DNA of 64,000 bases from Denitrovibrio sp. GTDB taxonomy: Bacteria; Chrysiogenota; Deferribacteres; Deferribacterales; Geovibrionaceae. A program made the translations under genes and the position numbers. The DNA lies in contig PKTN01000005.1 of the NCBI GenBank assembly GCA_002869185.1, positions 124,001 to 188,000 on the forward strand, in the 5' to 3' direction. This document shows, piece after piece, positions 27,967 to 35,962 of the stretch (position 1 is its first letter; each line of letters opens with the position of its first letter). The notes under the pieces were generated by a model. The model worked only from the letters and a program-made list of their open reading frames with translations, made no database searches and had not been told where the DNA came from.

Positions 27967-28611
27967 CTACTTTACTGCGTTTTCCCAGTCAGCGAGAAAC
28001 TGCTCAATACCTGAGGTAGTGAGTGGGTGTTTCATCATCTGCTCGATAACTTTGTAAGGGATAGTAGCGATATCAGCTGCGATCTCCTGACACTGGAGCA
28101 TGTGAGCTGTGCTTCTGATAGAAGCTGCGATAACTTCTGTATCGTAATCGTATGTATCTACAACAGCCTGACACTGACCAACAACCTCTATTCCGTCATG
28201 ACCGATATCATCAAGTCTACCAGCAAATGGTGAGATGTATGCTGCACCAGCTTTACAAGCGAGGAGCGCCTGATTAGCTGAGAATATGAGTGTTACGTTT
28301 ACGTCAATACCTTCAGCAGCCATGATACTTGTCGCTTTAAGTCCATCTTTAGTAAATGGAACTTTAACAACAACATGCTCACTAATAGCAGCGAGTTCGC
28401 GCCCTTCTTTAACCATTGTCTCCCAGTCGAGAGCGATAACTTCAGCACTAACTGTACCGTTTACAACTTCGCAGATTGCTGCGATAGTCTTTTTAAAGTC
28501 CTTTTTTTCTTTTGCTATCAGTGATGGGTTAGTTGTAACTCCATCAAGGATACCAAGGTCTTTAACTTCTTTAATCTCTTCGATGTTTGCTGTATCAAGA
28601 AAAATTTTCAT
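27967..28611 (-). CDS. Transaldolase/fructose-6-phosphate aldolase family protein
   Basis: 214 residues, the short TalC/FSA-type class of (beta/alpha)8 aldolases of the pentose phosphate pathway. The N-terminus MKIFLDTANIEEIKE and GVTTNPSLIAKE give the family, and the catalytic Schiff-base Lys lies in VVVKVPFT. The short class includes both transaldolases and F6P aldolases; sequence alone does not decide. It follows a small YHS-like gene by a three-base overlap. Confidence 0.94.
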   Translation of the reverse strand: MKIFLDTANIEEIKEVKDLGILDGVTTNPSLIAKEKKDFKKTIAAICEVVNGTVSAEVIALDWETMVKEGRELAAISEHVVVKVPFTKDGLKATSIMAAEGIDVNVTLIFSANQALLACKAGAAYISPFAGRLDDIGHDGIEVVGQCQAVVDTYDYDTEVIAASIRSTAHMLQCQEIAADIATIPYKVIEQMMKHPLTTSGIEQFLADWENAVK

Positions 28612-28862
28612 TCTTTTTCACCCTTTTTTTTCTGCTCAATAAATTCGTCCATAGACTCTTTAGAGCTGAAATAATATATCTTGTCGTAATATTTTACCTT
28701 GAACTCTGTGTCTTTTCCAACAAAAACGCCATTAATAGGGTCTTGCACGGTCTCCACAGCGTCCACTTGTTGTGTTTTATCACCTTCGACACCAGCAGGC
28801 TTTCTGAACAGTTTAAAAACGATGAATGCAAGAGCACCTGCAAGAGCTAGCTTCATTATCAT
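28608..28862 (-). CDS. Small membrane-anchored YHS-like protein
   Basis: 84 residues: one N-terminal hydrophobic helix (about 5-22), then a short domain resembling YHS: DPINGVFVGKDTEFKVKYYD, then KIYYFSSKESMDEFIEQ. YHS domains are thought to bind metal, but the usual Cys in DPVCGM is replaced by Asn-Gly (DPINGV). It lies between jag and the transaldolase gene with short gaps and is probably part of the rpmH-yidC-jag transcript. Function unknown. Confidence 0.8.
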   Translation of the reverse strand: MIMKLALAGALAFIVFKLFRKPAGVEGDKTQQVDAVETVQDPINGVFVGKDTEFKVKYYDKIYYFSSKESMDEFIEQKKKGEKE

Positions 28863-28867
28863 ATCTA

Positions 28868-29638
28868 CTAGTCCTCTGTCTTTTTAGTTGGCTCTGGACT
28901 TGCATCCTTTGCAGGAGCAGCCTGAGCATTTCTATCAGCTTCTGGTCTACGACCTCTTGGTCTGTTATTGTTATTATTATTCCTGTTGTCTGGTCTGCGA
29001 CCTCTGCCGCCACCCTTTCTTTCAGGAACGATCAATATCTCTTTGAGATGTCCGTCACCTTTGCTCACAGTACTGATTCCAGTGACTGATTTAAGAGCTA
29101 GGTGGATCTCTTTTCTAACAAGAGTAACCATAGGAGCCATCTTTATCGGCTTACCTGTCCTGCGTACAGTCTTAGCAAGTTTTATAGCTTTTTCTTTAAG
29201 GCTATCTACAACTCTCTCTCTATAGTCTTCTACATCTACGATAAAAGCTATATCTGCACTGTTCCAATTCATCATCCTATTAAGGATAAACTGCATAGAA
29301 TCGAGCATTTGAGCGTTTTTACCGATAAGAAGTTTAGAGTCTGGAGAGACAATATTAAAGACTATGTCAGTGTGTCTAGTCTTTGTTTCTATACTGAAAT
29401 CTTCGAATCCAGCTTTTTCAAGGAGCTCAGAAAGTGTGAGTCTACCTTTACGTTTAAAAAATTCTATATCGTTAAATTTTACCTTAACAATTGCTTTCTT
29501 TTTTCCGAACCCAAGGAAACCCTTAGAGCCAGCTTCAAGAATCTCCTGTTCGATAAAATCTTTCGGAATATTGTTTTCTGTAAGAAAGTCGTTCACCGCT
29601 TGTTCTACTGTGGCGCCTTCTACTTCAAAATACTTCAT
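28868..29638 (-). CDS. jag: Jag/SpoIIIJ-associated RNA-binding protein (KH-R3H)
   Basis: 256 residues. An N-terminal Jag_N domain (about 1-55: MKYFEVEGATVEQAVNDFL) is followed by a KH domain (SKLLIGKNAQMLDSMQFI), an R3H domain (LVRKEIHLALKS) and a disordered Asn/Arg-rich tail. It binds RNA and is associated with YidC and cell elongation in other bacteria. It follows yidC by 18 bases. Confidence 0.95.
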   Translation of the reverse strand: MKYFEVEGATVEQAVNDFLTENNIPKDFIEQEILEAGSKGFLGFGKKKAIVKVKFNDIEFFKRKGRLTLSELLEKAGFEDFSIETKTRHTDIVFNIVSPDSKLLIGKNAQMLDSMQFILNRMMNWNSADIAFIVDVEDYRERVVDSLKEKAIKLAKTVRRTGKPIKMAPMVTLVRKEIHLALKSVTGISTVSKGDGHLKEILIVPERKGGGRGRRPDNRNNNNNNRPRGRRPEADRNAQAAPAKDASPEPTKKTED

Positions 29639-29656
29639 TAATTAAATATCTCCGTG

Positions 29657-31183
29657 TTACGCAAGTTTTTTGTTTATAACGTACTGCTGCGCAATAGTAA
29701 GAACGTTATTTGTAAGCCAGTAAACCACGAGTCCCGCTGGGAATGTGAGAAAAAGGAATGTAAATACCAGAGGCATATACATGAATATCTTCTTCTGTAG
29801 AGGGTCAGTAGCTGTTGATGGTGTCATTCTCTGCTGAAGGAACATAGTAGCACCCATAAGCAGTGGTGTAACATAGTAAGGATCTTTAAGTGCGAGGTCA
29901 GTTATCCAAAAGATAAACGGTGCACCCTGAAGCTCAATAGACAGAAGCAGAGTCTTATAAAGAGCAAAGAAGACAGGAATCTGAAGGATCATAGGGAGAC
30001 AACCGCCAAGAGGATTAACACCCTCCTTCTTGTAAAGTTCCATATTAGCTTTGTTCAGTAGTTCTTTATCGCCTTTGTATTTCTCTTTAAGGGCTGCCAT
30101 TTTAGGTTGGAGCGAAGACATCTTCTTCATACTCACCATACTCTTTTGAGTAAGTGGGAATGTCACAAGCTTTATAGCGAGTGTAAGGAGGATAATAGCC
30201 ACACCATAGTTGCCAACATAACCATATATAATCTTAAGGAAAGCAAGCATTGGGATCGCAAGGAAGTAGAATATACCGAAGTCGATAGATTTCTCAAACT
30301 TCTTTCCGTAAGACTTAAGAAGCTTGTACTCTTTAGGGCCTGCGAAAATATTAAAGCTAATCTCTTCACTCGCACCAGGATTAAGCTTGAGTTCTCTTTT
30401 ACCTGTAACAGTAGCAGAATCACCCTTCTTTGCTATAATTCCTGTTTCAAAATCTTGAGCAACACCTACCATATAGTATTTAGACATGTAACCAACCCAT
30501 GCTGGTTTATCTACTACTATAGACTCATCGACTTTCTCAGCCTTTTTCTTCTTCAGCCTTTTGCCGTCGAACATAAGAGGACCTTGAAAAGTGTATCTGT
30601 CGCTTTCGAAAGCGTCAACAGCATGAGAACCGATACCAGAATTAAAAGGTACACTAACTGTCCTTTCCCCTGTATTGCTGATCGTAACACTTCCGTTTAC
30701 AAGATAGTTGCCATCTTTGATTTCATATTTCTTTGTAACAACAACATCACCTTGGGAGCCGGTGAAAGTTACTGTTGTTTTACCATTGTTTTTTCTTACA
30801 TTTGATTTGTAGACTGAAATAAAAGGTATATCAGCAAATACAACATCACTTGTTGGGCTTGCAAATTTAATATCTTCTAATTCTCTACCTGCATATTCAT
30901 TAATAGTAGCACTGCTAATATTACCTGTATTTTCATTGAAAGAGTAATTTACTAATTTAGTGTTTACGTCGAATGTTTCAAGAACAGCGGGAGCCGTTTG
31001 TTCAATCTGGATTTCTTCTGCTTGAGGGGTTGCCTTTTCTTCGGCTACGGGTTTATCAACTTTAGTTTCTGCAATAGCTTGAGTTTGTTGGTCCAGCACA
31101 GTTGATTTTGGTGCGAAAAAGACCTGAAAAGCGAGTATGACCACCGCACTCAGTGCAATAGCCAGCATGGTATTCTTATTCAT
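29657..31183 (-). CDS. yidC: Membrane protein insertase YidC
   Basis: Inserts and folds inner-membrane proteins. 508 residues, the Gram-negative form: one N-terminal helix, a large periplasmic beta-domain (about 60-290) and a five-helix core (FFLAIPMLAFLKIIYG onward). The hydrophilic groove Arg is in FPLTQKSMVSMKKM-type core sequence, and GGCLPMILQIPVFFALYK is the signature. It is the fourth gene of the rpmH-rnpA-yidD-yidC-jag cluster. Confidence 0.97.
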   Translation of the reverse strand: MNKNTMLAIALSAVVILAFQVFFAPKSTVLDQQTQAIAETKVDKPVAEEKATPQAEEIQIEQTAPAVLETFDVNTKLVNYSFNENTGNISSATINEYAGRELEDIKFASPTSDVVFADIPFISVYKSNVRKNNGKTTVTFTGSQGDVVVTKKYEIKDGNYLVNGSVTISNTGERTVSVPFNSGIGSHAVDAFESDRYTFQGPLMFDGKRLKKKKAEKVDESIVVDKPAWVGYMSKYYMVGVAQDFETGIIAKKGDSATVTGKRELKLNPGASEEISFNIFAGPKEYKLLKSYGKKFEKSIDFGIFYFLAIPMLAFLKIIYGYVGNYGVAIILLTLAIKLVTFPLTQKSMVSMKKMSSLQPKMAALKEKYKGDKELLNKANMELYKKEGVNPLGGCLPMILQIPVFFALYKTLLLSIELQGAPFIFWITDLALKDPYYVTPLLMGATMFLQQRMTPSTATDPLQKKIFMYMPLVFTFLFLTFPAGLVVYWLTNNVLTIAQQYVINKKLA

Positions 31184-31210
31184 TTCGAGATAACCTCCAG
31201 AGGTTTCAGC

Positions 31211-31453
31211 TTATTTAACAGGATCGTATCCACCCTTTGACAGTGGATTGCACCGGACAACACGCCATGTAGCGAGGATTGTCCCTTTAATGAGCCCTTT
31301 CTCTTTAAGGGCAGTAACAGCATAATCTGAGCATGAGGGATAGAACCGGCATCTGTCGCCGAGCATTGGGGAAATGAAGAGTTTATAAAACCTGATTAGC
31401 AGAAATATCGGTCTTCTCAGGTCTAATATTTTCAGCAAGTGAGAGGATTTCAT
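31211..31453 (-). CDS. yidD: Membrane protein insertion efficiency factor YidD
   Basis: About 80 residues with the family core FYKLFISPMLGDRCRFYPSC and the following SDYA. An amphipathic peripheral membrane protein that helps YidC. Cys residues in CRFYPSC are conserved. The ATG at 31453 is chosen; a GTG at 31465 is also possible. It overlaps the end of rnpA by about 70 bases, a common arrangement. Confidence 0.9.
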   Translation of the reverse strand: MKSSHLLKILDLRRPIFLLIRFYKLFISPMLGDRCRFYPSCSDYAVTALKEKGLIKGTILATWRVVRCNPLSKGGYDPVK

Positions 31454-31730
31454 ATCTGAGTTCACCGTATTCAGCCTTTGCAGATGTTGGTAACGCCCTC
31501 AGGACTATATCAATCCCATCAGGTAAAGATGGTCTTTCTGTCCTGAAAACTTCTCTAAAAATGCGTTTGAGCCGATTTCGGGTCACCGCTTTTTTGTCAA
31601 CGCGTTTGCTGACGGTGACCCCTACTCTCTGTAGATCTTCTTTATTATATATATAATGGAGGGCTACTAACTTACCAGTAAGCTTTCGACCACGCCTGAA
31701 GACCCTTTCAAATTCCTTTTGCTTCCTCAG
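31383..31730 (-). CDS. rnpA: Ribonuclease P protein component, start codon unclear
   Basis: Protein subunit of RNase P, which matures tRNA 5' ends. The frame gives RKQKEFERVFRRGRKL near the N-terminus, GVTVSKRVDKKAVTRNRLKR (the RNR signature) and EYGELRYEILSLAE. The open frame begins after a stop at about 31806 and has no ATG, GTG or TTG before a GTG in the middle of the protein (31586), which would lose half of the domain. The first plausible start is the CTG at 31730, giving 115 residues, the usual size. The reading of RnpA is certain; the start is not. Confidence 0.88.
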   Translation of the reverse strand: MRKQKEFERVFRRGRKLTGKLVALHYIYNKEDLQRVGVTVSKRVDKKAVTRNRLKRIFREVFRTERPSLPDGIDIVLRALPTSAKAEYGELRYEILSLAENIRPEKTDISANQVL

Positions 31731-31758
31731 CCTTTCTTGTTTAGAAAAACGCTGATCG

Positions 31759-31902
31759 TTAAACGGCGAGACGCTTACGGCCCTTCGCCCTTCTTCTAGC
31801 GATAACTATTTTACCACTTCTCTTTTTCATTCTAGATCTGAAACCGTGCTTGCGCTTGCGTTTCAAGTTACTTGGCTTTTTCATAGTGAGCATTTGTGCC
31901 AT
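31759..31902 (-). CDS. rpmH: Ribosomal protein L34
   Basis: 47 residues: [19 protein letters not shown], then a basic tail ending RKRLAV. Slightly longer than the usual 44 at the N-terminus. The start at 31902 follows AGGAG with eight bases of spacing. It is the first gene of the rpmH-rnpA-yidD-yidC-jag cluster and has a consensus promoter upstream. It is about 27 kb from dnaA, not adjacent as in many bacteria. Confidence 0.97.
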   Translation of the reverse strand: MAQMLTMKKPSNLKRKRKHGFRSRMKKRSGKIVIARRRAKGRKRLAV

Positions 31903-31971
31903 GATAACTACTCCTTTATTTCATTTATATATAGAGACTACAATACTGTCTTACTAGTTGGTAAGCCCGTG

Positions 31972-32000
31972 ATTATATAGGTACATATTTTGTTTGTCAA
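31972..32000 (-). promoter_or_regulatory. Sigma-70 promoter of rpmH cluster
   Basis: On the minus strand TTGACA (31995-32000), 17 bases, TATAAT (31972-31977): a perfect consensus, as expected for a ribosomal protein operon. Confidence 0.9.
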
Positions 32001-32023
32001 TATTTGAAATATGCATTTTTTTC

Positions 32024-32052
32024 TTGACTTCAAATCTAAGCTTATGTATAAG
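32024..32052 (+). promoter_or_regulatory. Sigma-70 promoter of rplU-rpmA
   Basis: TTGACT (32024-32029), 17 bases, TATAAG (32047-32052). The leader of about 40 bases contains the hairpin CCTGC-ATACG-GCAGG, a possible L21 autoregulatory site by position only. Confidence 0.75.
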
Positions 32053-32096
32053 TGATGTTCCCTGCATACGGCAGGTTTCGTGGAGGTACGTTAAAA

Positions 32097-32411
32097 ATGT
32101 TCGCAATTATAAAATGTGGCGGAAAACAATATACAGTCAAACCCGGCGATAAGCTGAAGGTCGACAGTATAAACGCTGAAACAGATTCTCAAATTGAAAT
32201 CAAAGATGTACTCGCAGTTAGTGACAATGGTCAACTTAATGTTGGCGCACCATTCGTTAGTGGTGCTGTTGTTACAGCTAAAGTAGTTGCTCATGATAAA
32301 GGTGACAAAATTCTCGTTTTCAAAAGAAAGCGTCGTAAAGACTACAAAAAGAGATACGGTCATCGTTCATCACTAACATCTATCAAGATCGAAGATATTA
32401 AAGTAGGTTAA
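32097..32411 (+). CDS. rplU: Ribosomal protein L21
   Basis: 104 residues beginning MFAIIKCGGKQYTVKPGD. The ATG at 32097 is chosen because GGAGG lies just upstream and the protein then matches the family; a longer frame from 32052 has no homologous content. The basic C-terminal segment KRKRRKDYKKRYGHRS binds 23S rRNA. The next gene, rpmA, follows after 12 bases, the usual pairing. Confidence 0.97.
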   Translation: MFAIIKCGGKQYTVKPGDKLKVDSINAETDSQIEIKDVLAVSDNGQLNVGAPFVSGAVVTAKVVAHDKGDKILVFKRKRRKDYKKRYGHRSSLTSIKIEDIKVG

Positions 32412-32423
32412 GGGAGGCGTCAA

Positions 32424-32684
32424 ATGGCTCATAAGAAAGCTGGTGGTAGTACCAGAAACGGAAGGGATTCGAACTCAAAACGTCTCGGCGTTAAAAAGTA
32501 CGATGGTGAAGCTGTACTTGCTGGTAATATTATTATTAGACAGCGCGGTACTAAAATTAATGCAGGCGAGGCTGTAGGCATGGGTAAAGACCATACTCTT
32601 TTTGCTCTTACCGATGGTTTCGTTAAGTTTCAAGACAAAGGCCGTAAAGGTAAATTTGTTTCGATCCTTGCAGAAAGAGCGTAA
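32424..32684 (+). CDS. rpmA: Ribosomal protein L27
   Basis: 86 residues, [20 protein letters not shown] being the classic N-terminus that reaches the peptidyl-transferase centre. No extra N-terminal extension of the Firmicutes type is present. A terminator follows at 32721. Confidence 0.98.
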   Translation: MAHKKAGGSTRNGRDSNSKRLGVKKYDGEAVLAGNIIIRQRGTKINAGEAVGMGKDHTLFALTDGFVKFQDKGRKGKFVSILAERA

Positions 32685-32720
32685 GTCAGTTTAAATTCTG
32701 CTTACAATTTGAATTAAAAT

Positions 32721-32748
32721 AAAGCTCACCTCAATAGGTGGGCTTTTT
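32721..32748 (+). terminator. Terminator of rplU-rpmA
   Basis: AAGCTCACCT / AGGTGGGCTT stem with a four-base loop, then five T. Confidence 0.85.
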
Positions 32749-32780
32749 GCTTTTATGATATAGTGTTCCTAGAGGATTAA

Positions 32781-33806
32781 ATGAAGTTTATAGATACCTG
32801 TGAAATAATGGCTATTGCTGGAAACGGCGGTAATGGATGTATGAGTTTCCGTAGAGAAACATACGTCCCACGTGGTGGTCCTAACGGCGGAAACGGCGGA
32901 AACGGTGGCGACGTTATACTTATTGCTGACAGTACTAAACACACTCTTATGGATGTTCGATACATTTATCACCGTAGAGCTGAAAGAGGCGTCCACGGTA
33001 AAGGTAAGGACATGCACGGTCGTACTGGGGAACATGCTTATGTTGTTGTCCCTGTTGGTACGGTTGTAAAGAATGCTGACACAGGTGAAATCCTTGCAGA
33101 TATGACAGAGCAAGATGAAAGACTTGTTGTAGCTAAAGGTGGACGTGGTGGACGTGGAAACGCAGCCTTTGTCACACCTACCCAAAGGGCTCCTAGAAAG
33201 TCCGAAGAGGGGCATGAGGGTCAGACAGTTAGACTTGCTCTTGAGCTTAAGCTTATTGCTGATGTTGGTATCATTGGATTTCCTAACGCTGGTAAATCTA
33301 CTTTTATATCTTCAGTATCTGCTGCTAAGGCTAAGGTCGCTGACTATCCTTTTACAACTCTCACACCAAACCTTGGTGTTATCAAAGGTCTTTACGGTAA
33401 TGCTTTTGTTATGGCTGACATGCCTGGCCTTATCGAAGGTGCACACGAAGGTGTTGGTCTTGGTATTCAGTTACTTCGTCACATCGAAAGGACTAAACTA
33501 CTTCTTCATCTCATAGATGCATCTGATGAAGAATCTATGATTGAGCGTTATGAGAAGCTAAGAAATGAATTAGATAAATTCTCTGATCATGTGTCATCCA
33601 AACCAGAAGTTATCGCTGCAACCAAGATGGATTCAGTATATCAAGAGAACCTTGATGAGTTTGAAGCTTACCTTAAGGAAAATCGCCCTGAGGTTACACT
33701 GTTTAAGATATCATCGATTGCTAAGCAAGGTACATCTGAGCTAATTTCTCACTTAGACAACACTCTCTTGGCTTTAATGAAGGAAGAGGATGAAGAGGCT
33801 CTCTGA
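32781..33806 (+). CDS. obg: GTPase ObgE/CgtA
   Basis: 341-residue ribosome-assembly and stringent-response GTPase. The N-terminal glycine-rich Obg domain (about 1-158, GGNGGNGGDVILIAD) and the G domain with GFPNAGKST, DMPGLIEGAHEG and ATKMD are visible. There is no C-terminal OCT domain. It follows the rpmA terminator and precedes the DUF721 gene with a 17-base overlap. Confidence 0.97.
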   Translation: MKFIDTCEIMAIAGNGGNGCMSFRRETYVPRGGPNGGNGGNGGDVILIADSTKHTLMDVRYIYHRRAERGVHGKGKDMHGRTGEHAYVVVPVGTVVKNADTGEILADMTEQDERLVVAKGGRGGRGNAAFVTPTQRAPRKSEEGHEGQTVRLALELKLIADVGIIGFPNAGKSTFISSVSAAKAKVADYPFTTLTPNLGVIKGLYGNAFVMADMPGLIEGAHEGVGLGIQLLRHIERTKLLLHLIDASDEESMIERYEKLRNELDKFSDHVSSKPEVIAATKMDSVYQENLDEFEAYLKENRPEVTLFKISSIAKQGTSELISHLDNTLLALMKEEDEEAL

Positions 33807-34239
33807 TATATTACCTAATTCCATACCTGGTAACTTTCAGTCTTATCTGAAAATAAAAAAGGTATGGAATGAATGTGCTGGGGATACGATATCTTTTATC
33901 ACAACACCCGGTAGTCTGAATGAAGGAACGCTTAATATGTATGTCCATGATCAAACTTGGCTTTCAGAGATAGGGTTTCTTAAGGGTGATCTCATTAATC
34001 GCCTTAATATGGCAGGGCTCAACGTTACTAATATTAACTTTTTTTTCAAACCTAGACCTGTGACAACAAGCGAAAGAGATAACAAAGCTCTTCCAAGAAA
34101 ATCAATGTCAGAAAAAGAGAAGAAGTTTGCTGATAGACTCGTTGCTACTATAGAGGATGAAACACTCAGAAATTCATTTCAAAATGCGATTTATGCCTAC
34201 TTTACCCGCTATACTCTTGACGATTACCTAAACTGTTGA
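33790..34239 (+). CDS. DUF721/DciA-like protein
   Basis: 149 residues with an N-terminal DUF721 domain (LSDILPNSIPG, KKVWNECAGDTI, LNMYVHDQTWLSEI), the family that includes DciA, the DnaB helicase loader of bacteria lacking DnaC. The C-terminal half is polar and low in homology. It starts within the end of obg, so it is translationally coupled. DciA function is inferred from the family only. Confidence 0.82.
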   Translation: MKRLSDILPNSIPGNFQSYLKIKKVWNECAGDTISFITTPGSLNEGTLNMYVHDQTWLSEIGFLKGDLINRLNMAGLNVTNINFFFKPRPVTTSERDNKALPRKSMSEKEKKFADRLVATIEDETLRNSFQNAIYAYFTRYTLDDYLNC

Positions 34240-34313
34240 TTTAATAATTCTCAAACACATTTTTTACTTTGAATATATTACATCTTATACTATTTTAAAG
34301 TCATGGAGGAGTC

Positions 34314-34835
34314 ATGATACTTCAAGTTAAAACATTTCCTGACAAGGTTCTTCGTATTAAAGCTGAACCAGTTACTAACATAGATGACAGTCTTAATAAA
34401 CTACTCGACGATATGGTAGACACTATGCACGAGAGTAAAGGCGTTGGCTTGGCTGCGCCTCAGGTCGGAGTCAGTAAGCGTGTTATTGTTGTTGATACTT
34501 CTGTGGGTGAAGACAGTTAGATGATATATAAGCTTATTAACCCTGAAATCATTTCTGAAGCTGGAGAGCAGCTCGGAGAAGAGGGTTGCCTAAGTGTCCC
34601 TGGTGAATACGAAAATGTTAGACGTGCTGATCAGGTTACTCTTAAAGCAATGAATTTAGATGGTGATACTTATACAATAGAAGCTGAAGGCTTTCTTGCT
34701 AGGGTTTTCCAGCATGAAATCGATCACCTTAACGGTATACTTTTCATTGATAAGCTACCTTCATACAAGAAAGACACACTTAAAAAATCTATTAAAAGAC
34801 GCATTCAAGAGGGAGACTATACGGTCACTGGCTAG
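34314..34835 (+). pseudogene. def: Peptide deformylase, interrupted by an in-frame TAG
   Basis: Removes the formyl group from nascent proteins; normally essential. The full frame is 173 residues with a single TAG at 34518-34520 (codon 69). All three active-site motifs are present: GVGLAAPQVG before the stop, EEGCLSVPG and QHEIDHLNG after it. The sequence reads VGEDS-stop-MIYKLINPEI, which lines up with the family without a gap, in a surface loop. TAG is a normal stop elsewhere here (thiD, HNH, ssb). GGAGG precedes the ATG. An ATG directly follows the TAG, so a split two-piece enzyme is conceivable but unlikely. Labelled pseudogene because the frame is broken. Confidence 0.9.
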
Positions 34836-34900
34836 TTATAATTACCAAGCAATTTTCTTTCTTCAATGCTATTATTACATAAAACTATTGGAGATTTATC

Positions 34901-35425
34901 ATGATTGAAGGTATAGCTCTTGCACTAATGAAAACTCTGGCAACTTATCTTTTTAAGAATTACATCCTTATGCAATCTCAGATTACTATTGAAGGCGCGC
35001 CTAAGTGGTATATGCAAAATGTATCTAATCAGGTTTGCGTATATGACCATCAAACTGGCGGCATGGAAGCTGTTGATAAAGCTAAAGCAGCAACATACCC
35101 TAAAATGAAAAAAGAACTTTCTAATATTCTCGAGGCTGTCATTTTTGATAACTACTCTGATCTTAAAGACCCTAAAGAGAAAAAATTTGTGATGATGTTC
35201 AAAGATGACCCAAATGCACAAATATTTATCAGAAAAACAATGTCATTCCCTGCCATCGAATACAAAAAGAATGAACAAATAGCCTTTGTGAAAGCTTGTA
35301 TCCAGAAAGACGTCATACTTAAATACCAAGAAAAGCGTACTAAAACTATAAAATACGAACTCACTCATAAGCGAGCTGACAATGCTTTTGAAGAACTTGA
35401 GAGTGACGATATGAAACTCGAATAA
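34901..35425 (+). CDS. Unrecognised membrane-anchored protein
   Basis: 174 residues, not recognised. The first 25 (MIEGIALALMKTLATYLFKNYIL) are amphipathic or weakly hydrophobic, after which the sequence is soluble, Lys-rich and Cys-poor (KWYMQNVSNQVCVYD, FVMMFKDDPNAQIFIRKT). It may be an LPP20-like or exported protein. It begins a run of three uncharacterised genes downstream of def. AT-rich codons match its neighbours. Confidence 0.7.
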   Translation: MIEGIALALMKTLATYLFKNYILMQSQITIEGAPKWYMQNVSNQVCVYDHQTGGMEAVDKAKAATYPKMKKELSNILEAVIFDNYSDLKDPKEKKFVMMFKDDPNAQIFIRKTMSFPAIEYKKNEQIAFVKACIQKDVILKYQEKRTKTIKYELTHKRADNAFEELESDDMKLE

Positions 35426-35450
35426 TCTTAAATTATTATACAATTTATAT

Positions 35451-35501
35451 AGCCCTCTTTTATAATTATCATATATTAGATAGCAAAAGGAGGGCTTTAT
35501 G
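35451..35501 (+). promoter_or_regulatory. Hairpin that pairs with the ribosome binding site
   Basis: AGCCCTCTTTT at 35451-35461 is complementary to AAAGGAGGGCT at 35486-35496 (11 pairs with one G:T). The right arm contains the Shine-Dalgarno site AGGAGG five bases before the ATG at 35499. Folding would hide the site; the 24-base loop is AU-rich. It could also act as a weak terminator of the preceding gene. Confidence 0.6.
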
Positions 35502-35954
35502 TTGTACTTAATCCCAATTATTCTATTTACAATATTTTCTTGTTCTGGCGTAGACAACAGTCGTTTATCACCCAATAGTGATTTTTATAAGTATCAAGTA
35601 AACTCTAATACTGTGCTTGAAAGGTTTGCATTCCAGCCTGAAGTTATGCGATCTATTGTAACAACACCTATTAGCCTTAAACCAACTGATGAAGATTTCC
35701 TTACTATCACTACAGACTTAAATAACGATGGAAATGATGACATAATTGGCACTATTGACCATTATAAATTCAGAAAGGACAATACTTTACATCTTTATAT
35801 ATTGATATCTAAAGATAATTATTTCATATCTTTGAACGATTCTCCACGCATCAGGTCTTTAAATCTGAAAGTACTTACTACATCAACTCGTGGCTACAAA
35901 GACCTCAGTGTGGATGGAAAAATATATAAATTTGACGGAACTAATTATAAATAG
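35499..35954 (+). CDS. Probable lipoprotein with an FG-GAP-like segment
   Basis: 151 residues with a short signal peptide and lipobox (FTIFSC, Cys about residue 15), so likely to be lipid-anchored in the envelope. DLNNDGNDDIIGT in the middle resembles the Asp/Asn-rich loop of FG-GAP or EF-hand-like calcium sites. No named family is recognised. Its ribosome binding site is in a hairpin (35451-35501). The next gene starts nine bases later with AGGAG. Confidence 0.75.
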   Translation: MLYLIPIILFTIFSCSGVDNSRLSPNSDFYKYQVNSNTVLERFAFQPEVMRSIVTTPISLKPTDEDFLTITTDLNNDGNDDIIGTIDHYKFRKDNTLHLYILISKDNYFISLNDSPRIRSLNLKVLTTSTRGYKDLSVDGKIYKFDGTNYK

Positions 35955-35962
35955 GAGTTTTT

